A stretch of 64,000 nucleotides of DNA from Amycolatopsis thermoflava N1165. Lineage in GTDB: Bacteria > Actinomycetota > Actinomycetes > Mycobacteriales > Pseudonocardiaceae. Below, in pieces: positions 1-8,551 of this stretch. The first letter of the stretch is position 1. Each line of letters starts with the position of its first letter. The DNA is taken from the NCBI RefSeq assembly GCF_000473265.1, contig NZ_KI421511.1, forward strand, positions 3,385,560 to 3,449,559. The letters are read 5' to 3'. A model generated the notes under the pieces. It had not been told where the DNA came from. It saw only the letters and a list, made by a program, of their open reading frames with translations, and searched no databases. The translations under genes were made by a program, and so were the position numbers.

Positions 1-2
1 GC

Positions 3-443
3 CTGCTCACCGACGAGACCCTGACCAGCGTGGACGACGAGCGCATCGTCGCGGCCGGGGACTCGGCGGCGCCGTCGGGGCTGCCGGTGCGGATGAGCTG
101 CCAGGCCGCCGTCCAGGTCGGTCCGCAGGCCGCGCGGACGGTACTGGCCCGGATCGCGGGCGAGGAGCCCGCGCCGGTCGACGTCGGGTTCGCCGGGATG
201 TGCATCAGCCTGGGCCGCCGGCACGGCATCTTCCAGTTCTCGACGAAGGACGACACCGCGAAGTCGAGCTTCATCGGCGGCAGGTTCGGCGCGCTGGTGA
301 AGGAGGTCATCTGCCGGAGCATCGTGTGGCAGCTGGGCTACGAGGCGCGCCACCCGGGCAAGCGGCAGTGGTGGGCGAAGGACGAGAAGCGCCGCGAACG
401 GGTGCGGAACCAGGCGCCGGCCGTCACGAACCAGGCGGCTTGA
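3..443 (+). CDS. FAD-dependent pyridine nucleotide-disulphide oxidoreductase, C-terminal part (5' end outside window)
   Basis: The reading frame is open from the first bases and ends at TGA 441-443, leaving about 146 residues. The stretch GDSAAPSG is the second FAD-binding motif (GDxA) seen in type II NADH dehydrogenase-like proteins, and the following SCQAAVQVG and IGGRFGALVKE segments fit the C-terminal part of that family, which probably oxidises NAD(P)H at the membrane. The N-terminal Rossmann fold lies upstream of the window, so the exact subfamily cannot be decided. A second, unrelated NDH-2-like gene lies at 50794-52083. A GTG at 30 is an internal codon rather than the start, because residues typical of the family continue upstream of it. 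Confidence 0.75.
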   Translation: MLTDETLTSVDDERIVAAGDSAAPSGLPVRMSCQAAVQVGPQAARTVLARIAGEEPAPVDVGFAGMCISLGRRHGIFQFSTKDDTAKSSFIGGRFGALVKEVICRSIVWQLGYEARHPGKRQWWAKDEKRRERVRNQAPAVTNQAA

Positions 444-463
444 CGCGGGAAGCCTGGACCCAA

Positions 464-624
464 AGGTAGCTGGGTGGTCATCCCGTCGCCTGACACCGGC
501 GCCATCACCTTGAGCCAGGGCCGCAACCTCCGTCCTCACCGGCGGATCAAATGCCAACCTTGCGGCCCTGGCTCAAGGTGATATGCACAAACCGGAAGGC
601 GACGGGATGACCACCCAGCCACCT
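464..624. repeat. Long imperfect inverted repeat, MITE-like or very large hairpin
   Basis: Two perfect arm segments are visible. The first pairs 469-490 with 598-619 (22 bases), the second pairs 504-526 with 560-582 (23 bases). Four more pairs flank the outside (464-467 with 621-624). The arms are separated by a partly paired internal loop and a 33-base centre (527-559). No open frame lies inside. This is far longer than an ordinary terminator stem. It could be a miniature inverted-repeat element, a dispersed extragenic palindrome, or a structured terminator for the gene ending at 443. Confidence 0.8.
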
Positions 625-786
625 CGCCAAGGTGAGACGAGGCACCTCTAGGTCATCCCGGAGCCTGCCCGTCCGGCGAGGACTATCTTTTGATCTTTAA
701 ACCCGCGCCTTCGCGCGAAAAGCGCCTCACGGCGCCGGAAGGTCACCTTCCGACCACCCCCGCCCCCGATGCCTGATTGTGTTTCA

Positions 787-844
787 GTCGCCGAGCAGCG
801 GCGTCAAGGCGGGAAAGAGTACCTTGACCCCGCTGATCGGCGAC
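787..844. terminator. Strong hairpin between the two flanking genes, probable bidirectional terminator
   Basis: A 23-base arm at 787-809 pairs with 822-844 with two mismatches around a 12-base loop, and pairing continues a few bases outward. It lies between a rightward gene ending at 443 and a leftward gene ending at 981, so it can serve both as a terminator. There is no clear T tract. The rest of the spacer between 625 and 786 holds only a small palindrome at 737-751 (7-base arms) and no gene that I can support. Confidence 0.55.
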
Positions 845-869
845 TAAAGATCGGCTGTGGATCGGGGGC

Positions 870-976
870 GGGGGAGGTCTGGTTCGATGGTCGGTGCTGT
901 TGCGTTGCCGGCTTGCGTTCGGGGAGGGGGAGGTCTGGTTGGGCTGGCCGCTTGCTTTTGGTTGCCGGCTTGCGTT
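870..976. repeat. Two-copy tandem duplication, period about 56 bases
   Basis: The string GGGGGAGGTCTGGTT occurs at 870-884 and 926-940, and GTTGCCGGCTTGCGTT occurs at 904-919 and 961-976. The period is 56-57 bases, and sequence between the matched blocks has diverged. It lies just after the 3' end of the glutamine-synthetase-like gene and is not coding. Confidence 0.7.
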
Positions 977-980
977 GAGG

Positions 981-2483
981 TCAGAACAGGCCGAAGTATT
1001 CGCGTTGCTCCCACTGCGAAACTTCCGCGAGGTATCGGTCTGCCTCTGCCCGCTTGATCCTGGTGTACCAGTCGATTACCTGGGGTCCCCAGGCCTTGGC
1101 GAACACCGGGTCGCGCTCCAGTGCGTCCAGTGCTTCCATCAGGCTGGTCGGCAGGCCGGGGGCGTCGGCGGTGTACGGGGTGGTCGTGGGCGGGCCCGGC
1201 TCTGATCGCCCTGCCATTCCGGACATGCCGCTGACGACCTGCGACGCCACGTACAGGTACGGGTTGGCGGCGGGCTCCCCGGACCGGTTCTCCAGCCTGG
1301 TCGCACCTCCGGCGGGGACCGCTCGCACCATCGCACCCTTGTTGTCCACGCCCCACACGATCCGGTCCGGCGCGAGCGAGTACGGCTGGTACCGCTTGTA
1401 ACCGTTGATCGTCGGCGTGGTGAACACGGCGGCCGCCGCCGCGTGGTCGAGTAAGCCGGCCAGGTAGTGCCGTCCCACGTCGGACAGGACCTCGCCCGGC
1501 TGGGACGGCACGAAGGCGTTCACCCCGCCCGCCACCAGCGACTGGTGCAGGTGCCAGCCCGCCGACGCCGTGTCGGCCCCGATCGGGCGGCACATGAACG
1601 TCGCGTGGTAACCGTTCCGCTTGCACAGCTGGCGGATCGCGCTGCGGCACAACACCACCGCGTCCGCGGCGGCCAGAGCGGTCCGCGGCGCGAGTGTCAC
1701 CTCCAGCTGGTTGGGCCCGAACTCCAGCTCGATCGACCGCAGCGGCAGGTCCAGCGCGGTGAGCCCGTCGGACAGGAACTGCACCACCTCGTCGACCTCG
1801 TCCAGCCCCTCCTCGTGCAGCAGTTGCGCGCCGCGGGTCAGTGGGGCTGTCCGGGGCGGCTCGCCGGGCTGCCCCGGCCGCGACGGCGAACGGTCGTCGG
1901 CGACGGCGCGGAACACGTGGAACTCCAGCTCCACCCCGACGTTCAGCTCGTACCCGTGACCCGCGAGATCCGCCAGCGTGCGCCGGCACAGCTCCCGTGT
2001 GGACAATGGCACCGCGGCGCCGTCCGGGAACACCAGATCGCACAGCATCCAGCCGGTGCGCGGCGCCCACGGCAGGATGCGGAACGTCGCCGGGTCCGGC
2101 ACCAGGACCACGTCACCGGCGAACGCCAGCCCGTCGACCCCGATCCCGGCGCCCGGCGTGAACACCGGGAACACCGACTTGCCCGAGGTGTCCTTCAGCA
2201 CGAGCGACGACGGCGCGGTACAACCGTCACGCATTGCCGGCCATACCGCGTCCCTCGTCAGCGTCTTGCCCCGCAACGAACCGTGCTGGTCGCAAAAGGA
2301 CAGCCGCACCAGTTCGATGCCCTGCTCGTCCATCACGCGGCGCACCTGGGCCGCCGCGGCGTACTCGGCGTCACCCCACAGGGCGTGCCGCTCCACGAAA
2401 CCGCCGCGGTCCGCGTCGAGGATCGGACGGGCTCCCCCGCCGCCCTCCGACACCGGCCGCTCGTCGACCGACCGGGCCCTCAC
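981..2483 (-). CDS. Glutamine-synthetase-family ligase (gamma-glutamyl-amine/anilide synthetase-like)
   Basis: About 500 residues, the usual size for a GlnA-type enzyme. The glutamine synthetase core is clear: a beta-grasp N-domain (DEQGIELVRLSFCDQHGSLRGK), the metal-binding NVGVELEFHVF segment, GPNQLEVTLAP, the GWHLHQSL strand and the NGYKRYQPYSLAPDR stretch before the RLENRSGEP nucleotide loop. The start is GTG 2483-2481, which overlaps the stop of the upstream Rieske gene as GTGA and gives translational coupling. Being last in an amine oxidase operon, it probably ligates glutamate to an amine rather than making bulk glutamine. Precedents in the family are PuuA (gamma-glutamylputrescine) and the gamma-glutamylanilide synthetases found beside Rieske dioxygenases. 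Substrate assignment is inference. Confidence 0.85.
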   Translation of the reverse strand: MRARSVDERPVSEGGGGARPILDADRGGFVERHALWGDAEYAAAAQVRRVMDEQGIELVRLSFCDQHGSLRGKTLTRDAVWPAMRDGCTAPSSLVLKDTSGKSVFPVFTPGAGIGVDGLAFAGDVVLVPDPATFRILPWAPRTGWMLCDLVFPDGAAVPLSTRELCRRTLADLAGHGYELNVGVELEFHVFRAVADDRSPSRPGQPGEPPRTAPLTRGAQLLHEEGLDEVDEVVQFLSDGLTALDLPLRSIELEFGPNQLEVTLAPRTALAAADAVVLCRSAIRQLCKRNGYHATFMCRPIGADTASAGWHLHQSLVAGGVNAFVPSQPGEVLSDVGRHYLAGLLDHAAAAAVFTTPTINGYKRYQPYSLAPDRIVWGVDNKGAMVRAVPAGGATRLENRSGEPAANPYLYVASQVVSGMSGMAGRSEPGPPTTTPYTADAPGLPTSLMEALDALERDPVFAKAWGPQVIDWYTRIKRAEADRYLAEVSQWEQREYFGLF

Positions 2484-3781
2484 CCCCGCACCGCCCACGG
2501 CGACTCCGCCCGGCGCTTGGCTTCGGCGTCCCGCCAGTGCTGCTGCCAGTCCGCGGCCGGCGCGACCGTGTCCACCGCGAGCGGACCGCGCAGGGTGCCG
2601 CCGTCGGTGGCCATCCCAGGCACCGGCTTGCCCGCCGCGTGCGCGGCGATCGCCTTGAGCAGCAGCCGCCTGTTGGCCGTCACCGCCCGGTCCGACACGC
2701 CCAGCCGCTCCACCGTGCGGTCCTGGACCGGGCCCATGCTCTCCACCGCCCACTGGTCGTGCACGTTGATGTCCAGCCCCATCCCGGTGTAGGTGGTGGA
2801 GCGCTGCTCGGCCGGGTCGAAACCCCAGTCGTTGTCGCGGTTGCGCACCGACCGGTAGTCGGGCAGCGTCACACCCGCCATCCGCTGCCGCAGCAACGTC
2901 TCCTTGTCGGTGACGTCCCGGAAGTCGTACAGGATCATGAACCAGTAGTGGTTGAAGTCGTCCACCGGCACGTGCCACTGGCAGAACACCTTGTCGTTGC
3001 CGAACGGCACCACGAACGCGTTGGGGAACACCAGGTTCGTCACGCGCACGTGCTTGAGCCGCTCGGTGAGGGTCCGCACCGCGAACACCCGCAACCCGTG
3101 CTCGGCCTGCTCCACCTCGATGTCCGGCCGGTAGCTTTCACCGACGATGCTGGACAGGGTCTTGCCGGTGCCCGCGACCTCCTCGGCGAACTGCTGCCCG
3201 TAGGTCTCCCGCGGGTCCTCCTCGATGAACCGGTGCAAGAACGACACGTGGCTGGGGTCGATACCGCCCTCCACCCCCTGCAGCCAGTTGCACTCCCACA
3301 GGCCCTTGAACGCGAACGTGTACTCCTCGGGCGCGGTGAAGCAGTCGTAGTCCGGGAACGGCGGCGGGGCGCCGCCACCGAGGTAGGCGAAGATGATGCC
3401 GTTGCGTTCCTGGCACGGGTACGCCGCGATCCGCACCTTCTCGTGGAACCGGCTGTGCTCCGGTTCGGCGGGCTGCTCCAGGCAGCGGCCGTCGGCGCCG
3501 TAGAGCCAGCCGTGGTAGAGGCACCGCAGCCCGCCGTCCTCCAGCCGCCCGTACGACAGGTCGACACCGCGGTGCGCGCAGAACCGGCTCACCAGCGCCC
3601 AGCCGTCGCCCTGCCGGTACAGGACCAGGTCCTCGCCGAGCAGCCGCAACGCCTTCACCGGCCGCTCCGTCGACATCTCCGACACCAGCGCGGCCGGCTG
3701 CCAGTAGGCGCGCAGCAGGCTCCCCGCCGGCGTGCCCGGTCCGGTGCGGGTCACCAGCTCGTTGTCTTCACGCGAGAGCAC
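2480..3781 (-). CDS. Rieske non-haem iron oxygenase, alpha subunit
   Basis: 433 residues. The N-terminal Rieske [2Fe-2S] domain has C68-x-H70 (FCAHRG) and C87-xx-H90 (CLYHGW). The catalytic domain has the mononuclear iron motif D175-xx-H178-xxxx-H183 (DPSHVSFLH). Length and layout match the phthalate/vanillate oxygenase (single-component alpha) group, which hydroxylate rings or remove N- and O-methyl groups. Start is GTG 3781 with an AGGAGG sequence four bases upstream. The gene sits between the copper amine oxidase (8 bases upstream) and the glutamine-synthetase-like gene (4-base overlap). No ferredoxin or reductase gene is in the window, so its electrons must come from elsewhere. N-dealkylation or ring oxidation of an amine is plausible but not shown. 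Confidence 0.9.
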   Translation of the reverse strand: MLSREDNELVTRTGPGTPAGSLLRAYWQPAALVSEMSTERPVKALRLLGEDLVLYRQGDGWALVSRFCAHRGVDLSYGRLEDGGLRCLYHGWLYGADGRCLEQPAEPEHSRFHEKVRIAAYPCQERNGIIFAYLGGGAPPPFPDYDCFTAPEEYTFAFKGLWECNWLQGVEGGIDPSHVSFLHRFIEEDPRETYGQQFAEEVAGTGKTLSSIVGESYRPDIEVEQAEHGLRVFAVRTLTERLKHVRVTNLVFPNAFVVPFGNDKVFCQWHVPVDDFNHYWFMILYDFRDVTDKETLLRQRMAGVTLPDYRSVRNRDNDWGFDPAEQRSTTYTGMGLDINVHDQWAVESMGPVQDRTVERLGVSDRAVTANRRLLLKAIAAHAAGKPVPGMATDGGTLRGPLAVDTVAPAADWQQHWRDAEAKRRAESPWAVRG

Positions 3782-3789
3782 GGCGCCTC

Positions 3790-5691
3790 CTAGTGGCAGT
3801 GGTCCGAGGTGTGGCAGCTGACCGGCGGCGGCACGTCCAGCGCAGGGTTGCGGTCGAAGAACCCGTCCGGCTCCAGCCGGAGCCGCGCCTTCGCGACGGG
3901 CATGACCGGCCAGTCCTCCGGCCGCGGGAAGTGGTGCGAGCCGACCGTGGCCCACAGCACCAGCTCCGCGCCGTCCAGCGAGCGGTCCTCGCGCTGCCAC
4001 ACCTGCACCCCGTCCGAACCGGGCTCGGCCTGGTTGGGGTACTCGCCGCCGACGAACCGGCGCTCCGGGTCGTAGGCGGTGGCCCACAGCTGCTTGCCGA
4101 CGAACGGTGCCCGCCGCGCGCACACGCTGTCCTCCCGCACCGGCAACCGCGCGGTGCTGTCCACGAACAACCGGTACGCGGTCGGCTCCCCCATCCGGTT
4201 AGTGCGCTCGGCGCTCTCCACCCGCCAGTGCAGCGCCCGGGACGCGTCGGTGGTCAGCGCGGCCTCGCTCTCCCGCCGGATGACGCGCACCCCGGTGCGG
4301 ACCGCGTTGCCGTACGGGTCGAGCGCCGGGTCCGGTTCCGGCTCGGCGCACACCTCGGCCAGGCGGTTGCGCGGCCCGTCGACCGCCATGTCGAGCCGCA
4401 CCGCGAAGTAGTGCTGGTGGTTGGTGACGGCCACGTTCGGCCCGACCTTGCGGGCGTACGGCGGGTCCTCGTCGTCGCCGATGCCGGTGGCCGACAGGAT
4501 GCCGGTCATCTTGATCTCCAGGTCGATCGAGCCGTCCTGGTGCAGGTTCCAGTAGAAGCCGTAGTCGTAGTTGGCGACGGTGACGAAGCTGGACACGATC
4601 AGCTTGCGCGAGCGGCGCACCTCGGTGGTGCCGCGGCGGCCGTCGTGGTGCTTCCAGAGGATCCCGTCGTCCTCCTCGTGCATGCAGATGGCGTTGGGGA
4701 TGACGCGGGCCTCGCCGTCGCCGCCGACCACCGCGGCGTCGAAGTAGTGGATCACGCCGAGGCAGTCGCAGCCCAGCTCCAGCGAGTTGGTCAGCGGGCC
4801 GCCGCCGTACTCGCCCCAGTCGAAGAAGTTCTTGCGGTACTGGGTGGAGCTGGTGTCGAAGTAGGGCACGTACATCTCGTTGACCGCCGCCCGGCGCACC
4901 ACCGGCCGTCCGGTGAACGCGAGGTCGTGCAGGACGAGCCCTTCCCGGTGGGTGAAACCGATGCGGAACGACCAGTTCTGCCAGCGCACCTCGTTGCCAT
5001 GCACCGTGAAGCTCGGTCCGTCGGGCTGCACGACGTCGATCGGCTTGAGGTCGGTGCGCGGCGGGTGCGCGGCGGCGGTGAAGTCGCCGGGCTCCATGGC
5101 GAGCGGGACCTCGCCGTGGTCCTCGACGCGCAGCACCGCCATGCGCTCCATGTCGATGATCGGCACGACACCCTGCACCGGGCGGGCGTAGTGGTTGTCC
5201 TCCGGCGAGGTCTTGAGCCACACGCTGCCCCAGGTGAGGCGGCGGCCGGCGTACTCGGGCGGTTCGAACCCGCCGATGGACTCGGGGTCGATCATCACCA
5301 GCGACATGTCGGTGATCCCGCGCTTGGCCAGCACCGCCCGGAACTCCGGGTCCGCGCGGCAGGCGGCGGCCGCGGTCCGCGCCTCCTCCGAGGTCATGCC
5401 GGGGTTGCGTGGGTCCAGCGGCCGCCACGCGACGGCCTGCGCGGGCTCGCCGAGCAGGACGTCCACCTCGTGGGCGGCGTGCGCCTCCGGGTCCAGGACG
5501 ACCACGCGCGCCTTCCGGTCCGCGCCGGTGCGGGCGTGGTGCTCGTCCAGCGTGACGCCCCAGAAGCGGGCGCCGGGGCCGACCTTGCCGCTGTCGCGGA
5601 TCGCGGCGACGGCGGCGGCCAGTTCGGCCGGGGTCAGCGGGTCCATCGGGTGGGCCGGGGCCTGCGCGCCGGCGGGCGCGAGCATGCTCAC
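3790..5691 (-). CDS. Copper amine oxidase (TPQ-dependent)
   Basis: 633 residues, the size of bacterial copper amine oxidases such as the Arthrobacter enzyme. Family residues are in place: NYDYGFYW with Tyr375 as the topaquinone precursor, Asp291 in FFDWGEY as the catalytic base, copper ligands His425 and His427 (TNHQHYF) and a third His in VGSHHFPRPEDWP. It converts a primary amine to an aldehyde, ammonia and hydrogen peroxide. There is no signal peptide, so it is cytosolic. Start is GTG 5691, overlapping the upstream stop as GTGA, with GGAGG seven bases before it. ATG at 5685 is an alternative. A dedicated aldehyde dehydrogenase is encoded in the neighbouring operon (10896-12359). Confidence 0.95.
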   Translation of the reverse strand: MSMLAPAGAQAPAHPMDPLTPAELAAAVAAIRDSGKVGPGARFWGVTLDEHHARTGADRKARVVVLDPEAHAAHEVDVLLGEPAQAVAWRPLDPRNPGMTSEEARTAAAACRADPEFRAVLAKRGITDMSLVMIDPESIGGFEPPEYAGRRLTWGSVWLKTSPEDNHYARPVQGVVPIIDMERMAVLRVEDHGEVPLAMEPGDFTAAAHPPRTDLKPIDVVQPDGPSFTVHGNEVRWQNWSFRIGFTHREGLVLHDLAFTGRPVVRRAAVNEMYVPYFDTSSTQYRKNFFDWGEYGGGPLTNSLELGCDCLGVIHYFDAAVVGGDGEARVIPNAICMHEEDDGILWKHHDGRRGTTEVRRSRKLIVSSFVTVANYDYGFYWNLHQDGSIDLEIKMTGILSATGIGDDEDPPYARKVGPNVAVTNHQHYFAVRLDMAVDGPRNRLAEVCAEPEPDPALDPYGNAVRTGVRVIRRESEAALTTDASRALHWRVESAERTNRMGEPTAYRLFVDSTARLPVREDSVCARRAPFVGKQLWATAYDPERRFVGGEYPNQAEPGSDGVQVWQREDRSLDGAELVLWATVGSHHFPRPEDWPVMPVAKARLRLEPDGFFDRNPALDVPPPVSCHTSDHCH

Positions 5692-7118
5692 GATTCGTCC
5701 TCCTCGTGCTGTCCGGACACGACGGCGGCGCCGTCGGCCCGTGGATCGGATGCGGCGTCGAGCCGCGTGCCCGCCAGGCGCGCCACCTGCACGTGCCCCG
5801 CCTCGTCGACGAGTCCGGCGACCACGTCGACCGGCAGTCCGGTCGCGCCTGGCGCGGAACCGGGCTCGGCGAGCACGGTTTCGACCGCGTAGCCCAGGTC
5901 GCGGGCGCCGACCACCCACCGCGGGCGCGCCAGCACCGCGGCCGGGTCGGTGGCCGGGTCCAGCAGCCAGGGCACGGTCTGGGCGAGGATCTGGGGCTGC
6001 GCGCGGCCGCCCTGGCACCCGGCGGCGAGCAGGACGCCGTCGGCGACGCCCAGCACCGGGCAGAGCGTGTGCGGCGGGCGGCGGCCCGGCGCGATCTCGG
6101 CGGGATGACCGGGTTCCAGGCTGAACGCGGAACCGCGGTTGTGCAGGACGATCCCGGTCGCCGGATCGCAGAGGCCCGCACCGAAGGACTGGTAGACGCT
6201 CTGGATCAGCGACACCGCCAGCCCGTCGTCCCCGACCGCCGTGACCGCGACGGTGTCCCCCGCCGCCCGGCCCGCGGTCGTCGCCCCCAACGGGGCGTCG
6301 GCGCGCAACAGGGCGTCGAGGTCGACCGATCCGGCCTTCGGGTCGCCCAGGTGCCGGTCGCGGGCGGCGACCGCGCGACGGCACCGCTCGACCAGGTCAC
6401 CGCGGCCGGACAGGATGGCGAGCAGGCTCGCACCCTGACTCGGCGGCGGCGCCGCGAACCAGCGGCCGTCGAGCGTCAGCGGATCGGTGATCTCGGCCTC
6501 GTGCGCGGCGAAGTCCACCGTGGACAGTCCGCTGCCGTCGAGGAACGCGACCAGCCGGGCGGCGATCTCGCCCCGATAGAATGACTCCGCGGTGAGCGAG
6601 TCCAAGGTCGCGGCGAGGTTCGGCTGCACCAGGGTGTCCCCGGTGCACAACGCACGCAGGCCAGGGTCGGCGAGCACCGCGTCCCGCCGGTTTTCGATGG
6701 CCTGCGCCAGGCCCGGCGCGATCGGCACCCCGTCGCGCGCGAGCCGCGCCGCGTGCCCCAGCGCCACACCGAGCGGCAGGTTCCCGTGCCGGGCCAGCGC
6801 CTCCCACCCCGCGACCACCCCGGGCACGGTGACGCTCGCCGGCCCCTGGCCGGGCATGCGGGAGCCCTGAGCACGCAACGCATCCACGTCCGCACCCGAT
6901 CCGGCGGCGCCGACCGACAGCACCGCGCGCACCGTCCCGCCGGGCAGGTGCAGCAGGGCGACGAGGTCGCCGCCGAGCGAGCACTGGTGCGGGTAGACGA
7001 CGGTCAGCGCGGCAGCCGCGGCCAGCGCGGCGTCCACGGCGTTGCCCCCGGCCTCGACGGCCCCCTCCGCGGCCCGCACCGCGGCGGAATGCGGCGCGGC
7101 GATCGCGACGCGGTTCAC
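5688..7118 (-). CDS. Gamma-glutamyltransferase-family protein, short and cytosolic
   Basis: 476 residues. It has the Ntn-hydrolase precursor layout: N-terminal AAVRAAEGAVEAGGNAVDAA (family signature), an inner segment, then AGDTVAVTAV where Thr289 would be the nucleophile freed by autocleavage, followed by AVSLIQSVYQSFGAG and the C-terminal GRRPPHTLCP and GCQGGRAQPQ regions. It is shorter than E. coli GGT and lacks a signal peptide. It therefore probably removes glutamyl groups inside the cell, which would match a gamma-glutamylated intermediate made by the ligase two genes downstream. Start is GTG 7118, overlapping the cyclase stop as GTGA. An alternative activity for the family is a cephalosporin- or amide-acylase-like reaction. 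Confidence 0.85.
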   Translation of the reverse strand: MNRVAIAAPHSAAVRAAEGAVEAGGNAVDAALAAAAALTVVYPHQCSLGGDLVALLHLPGGTVRAVLSVGAAGSGADVDALRAQGSRMPGQGPASVTVPGVVAGWEALARHGNLPLGVALGHAARLARDGVPIAPGLAQAIENRRDAVLADPGLRALCTGDTLVQPNLAATLDSLTAESFYRGEIAARLVAFLDGSGLSTVDFAAHEAEITDPLTLDGRWFAAPPPSQGASLLAILSGRGDLVERCRRAVAARDRHLGDPKAGSVDLDALLRADAPLGATTAGRAAGDTVAVTAVGDDGLAVSLIQSVYQSFGAGLCDPATGIVLHNRGSAFSLEPGHPAEIAPGRRPPHTLCPVLGVADGVLLAAGCQGGRAQPQILAQTVPWLLDPATDPAAVLARPRWVVGARDLGYAVETVLAEPGSAPGATGLPVDVVAGLVDEAGHVQVARLAGTRLDAASDPRADGAAVVSGQHEEDES

Positions 7119-7765
7119 GAGTCCACCGGGAACAGCAGCGTCGGCGCCGGTGCGGCTTCCGCGCCCTGCAACGGGATCGGCTGCGAAACCTGGTAGTAGA
7201 CGCCGGGGTCGGTGTGCAGCAGATCGGCGACCTCCAGGATCAGCACGCCCGCGCCGCACAGCAACTGGTGGGTTTCCCAGTGCGTGGTGTGGTCGGTGTC
7301 CTCGATCGAAAGGTAGTCGATCGCGGCCATCTTCACCCCCGCCTCGATGAGCAACTGCGCGCCATCGGGCGCGAGGCCGACCCAATGCGGCGATTTCCAC
7401 GGCGAGCGCAGCACGGTCGCCGAATTGGTGGTCTTGAGCAGCACGCGGCCTTCGTCGCCGAGGCCGGCCTTGGTCAGGTCGGCGGCGGTGATCGAGTGGC
7501 GCACGAAAGTCAGGTCCAGCACGCGGGCCGGGCCGAACAGCGCGGTGAGGTCGGCCTGGTCTACCGTCGGGCCACCGTCGACGAAGTGCGCGGGCGCGTC
7601 GATGTGCGTGCCGGTGTGGGCGCCGATCCGCCAGCGGCTGACGTTGGAGGGCTGGCCCGCCGACCGGGATTCGACGACCTCGATTTCGGGGCGGCGTCCC
7701 CAGTGCAGCATGCCCGGGTGGATCGGCACGGAAATGTCGATGGCCTTCTCAGGATCGAGGTACAC
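7115..7765 (-). CDS. Cyclase-family metal hydrolase (kynurenine formamidase/isatin hydrolase-like)
   Basis: 216 residues of the PF04199 'cyclase' fold. The metal motif HTGTHIDAPAHF is intact, and DISVPIHPGMLHW at the N-terminus is typical. Relatives hydrolyse N-formylkynurenine, isatin or related cyclic or acyclic amides using manganese or zinc. Start is GTG 7765 behind a good AAGGAGG. It is the first gene of the leftward operon and faces the GntR regulator. In an aromatic or aliphatic amine pathway it could open a lactam or remove a formyl group. The substrate is not deducible. Confidence 0.85.
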   Translation of the reverse strand: MYLDPEKAIDISVPIHPGMLHWGRRPEIEVVESRSAGQPSNVSRWRIGAHTGTHIDAPAHFVDGGPTVDQADLTALFGPARVLDLTFVRHSITAADLTKAGLGDEGRVLLKTTNSATVLRSPWKSPHWVGLAPDGAQLLIEAGVKMAAIDYLSIEDTDHTTHWETHQLLCGAGVLILEVADLLHTDPGVYYQVSQPIPLQGAEAAPAPTLLFPVDS

Positions 7766-7780
7766 GGGCTATCCTCCTTA

Positions 7781-7809
7781 TTGGATACGAACTTAATTCT
7801 TTTGGATCC
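7781..7809. promoter_or_regulatory. Paired operator-like elements, divergent promoter of operon 1 and gntR
   Basis: TTGGATAC (7781-7788) and TTGGATCC (7802-7809) are 21 bases apart, two helical turns. The same pair geometry recurs at 18530, 21368 and 21914. The site lies between the cyclase start (7765) and the GntR start (7829) and is the natural autoregulatory operator. Confidence 0.7.
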
Positions 7810-7828
7810 ACCGAACCGGAAGGTCCGC

Positions 7829-8518
7829 ATGCCGACCCCCCAGTCCGACGAGTCGCTGGTCGACGAGATCGCCGCGACCATCCGCGCCCGCATCATGAGC
7901 GGGGAGTTCGCGATCGGCGCGCCGCTGCGGCAGGCCGCGCTCGCCGCCGAGTTCGGCGTGAGCCGCACGCCCATCCGGGAGGCGTTGCGGCAGTTGCAGA
8001 ACGGCGGGCTGATCGAGGTGCTGCCCAACCGCGGCGCGGTGATCCGCGTGCCGACGCCGTGGGAGGTGCGCGAGGCCTACGAGGTGCGCGCCGAGCTGGA
8101 GGGCATGGCGGCGCGGCGCGCGGCGGACCGCATCACCCGCACGCAGCTGAAGAACCTGGCCGACGACAACGACGTGCTGCGACGGGCGCTGGAGGGCACG
8201 GACGACAGCTCGCTGGAGACGCGGGCGGCCAACGACTCGTTCCACACGGTCATCTGCGCGGCGGCGGGCAACGAGTGGCTGACGGCCATGGTGGCGCGCA
8301 TCAACGAGAGCTTCCCGCGCAACGTGTCGTCGCTGGCCCTGGCCGGCAGCGAACGCCACCGGCAGGAGAACGTGTCCCAGCACGACGCGATCATCGAAGC
8401 CCTGCGAGCCGGCGACGCGGACGCGGCCCGCGAGGCGATGCACGCGCATATCATCTCCTCCGGCGAGCACCTGGCGGCCTGGTACGAACGCCGGTCGCGC
8501 ACGGTGTTCCACCCCTGA
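7829..8518 (+). CDS. GntR family regulator, FadR/FCD subfamily
   Basis: 229 residues. Residues 10-75 form the winged helix (FGVSRTPIREALRQLQNGGL then NRGAVI for the wing), and an all-helical FCD ligand domain follows, with FHTVICAAAGNEW and a late HDAIIEALRAGDADAA helix as in that subfamily. Start is ATG 7829 behind GGAAGG. It is divergent from operon 1, and the intergenic region has two GGATAC/GGATCC elements. It is the obvious candidate for controlling the whole 981-21859 cluster, and FCD proteins are usually released from DNA by a small acid or pathway intermediate. Confidence 0.92.
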   Translation: MPTPQSDESLVDEIAATIRARIMSGEFAIGAPLRQAALAAEFGVSRTPIREALRQLQNGGLIEVLPNRGAVIRVPTPWEVREAYEVRAELEGMAARRAADRITRTQLKNLADDNDVLRRALEGTDDSSLETRAANDSFHTVICAAAGNEWLTAMVARINESFPRNVSSLALAGSERHRQENVSQHDAIIEALRAGDADAAREAMHAHIISSGEHLAAWYERRSRTVFHP

Positions 8519-8551
8519 CCGGCTCACCGCACGTCCTGCGCGGTGAGCCGG
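8519..8551. terminator. Bidirectional terminator between gntR and the aminotransferase-oxidase gene
   Basis: A perfect 12-base stem pairs CCGGCTCACCGC (8519-8530) with 8540-8551 around a 9-base loop. It lies at the junction of the convergent genes ending at 8518 and 8524 and overlaps the last codons of the leftward gene. Confidence 0.75.

Noticed and set aside
981-3781. Aniline dioxygenase-type operon (glutamylanilide synthetase plus Rieske)
   Set aside because: There is no amidotransferase-like gene, beta subunit or reductase, so assigning anilines is not justified.
2234-3793. Long plus-strand frames opposite the ligase, Rieske and amine oxidase genes
   Set aside because: Translations show Arg/His/Pro-rich shadow composition and no motifs, while the minus strand has full catalytic signatures.
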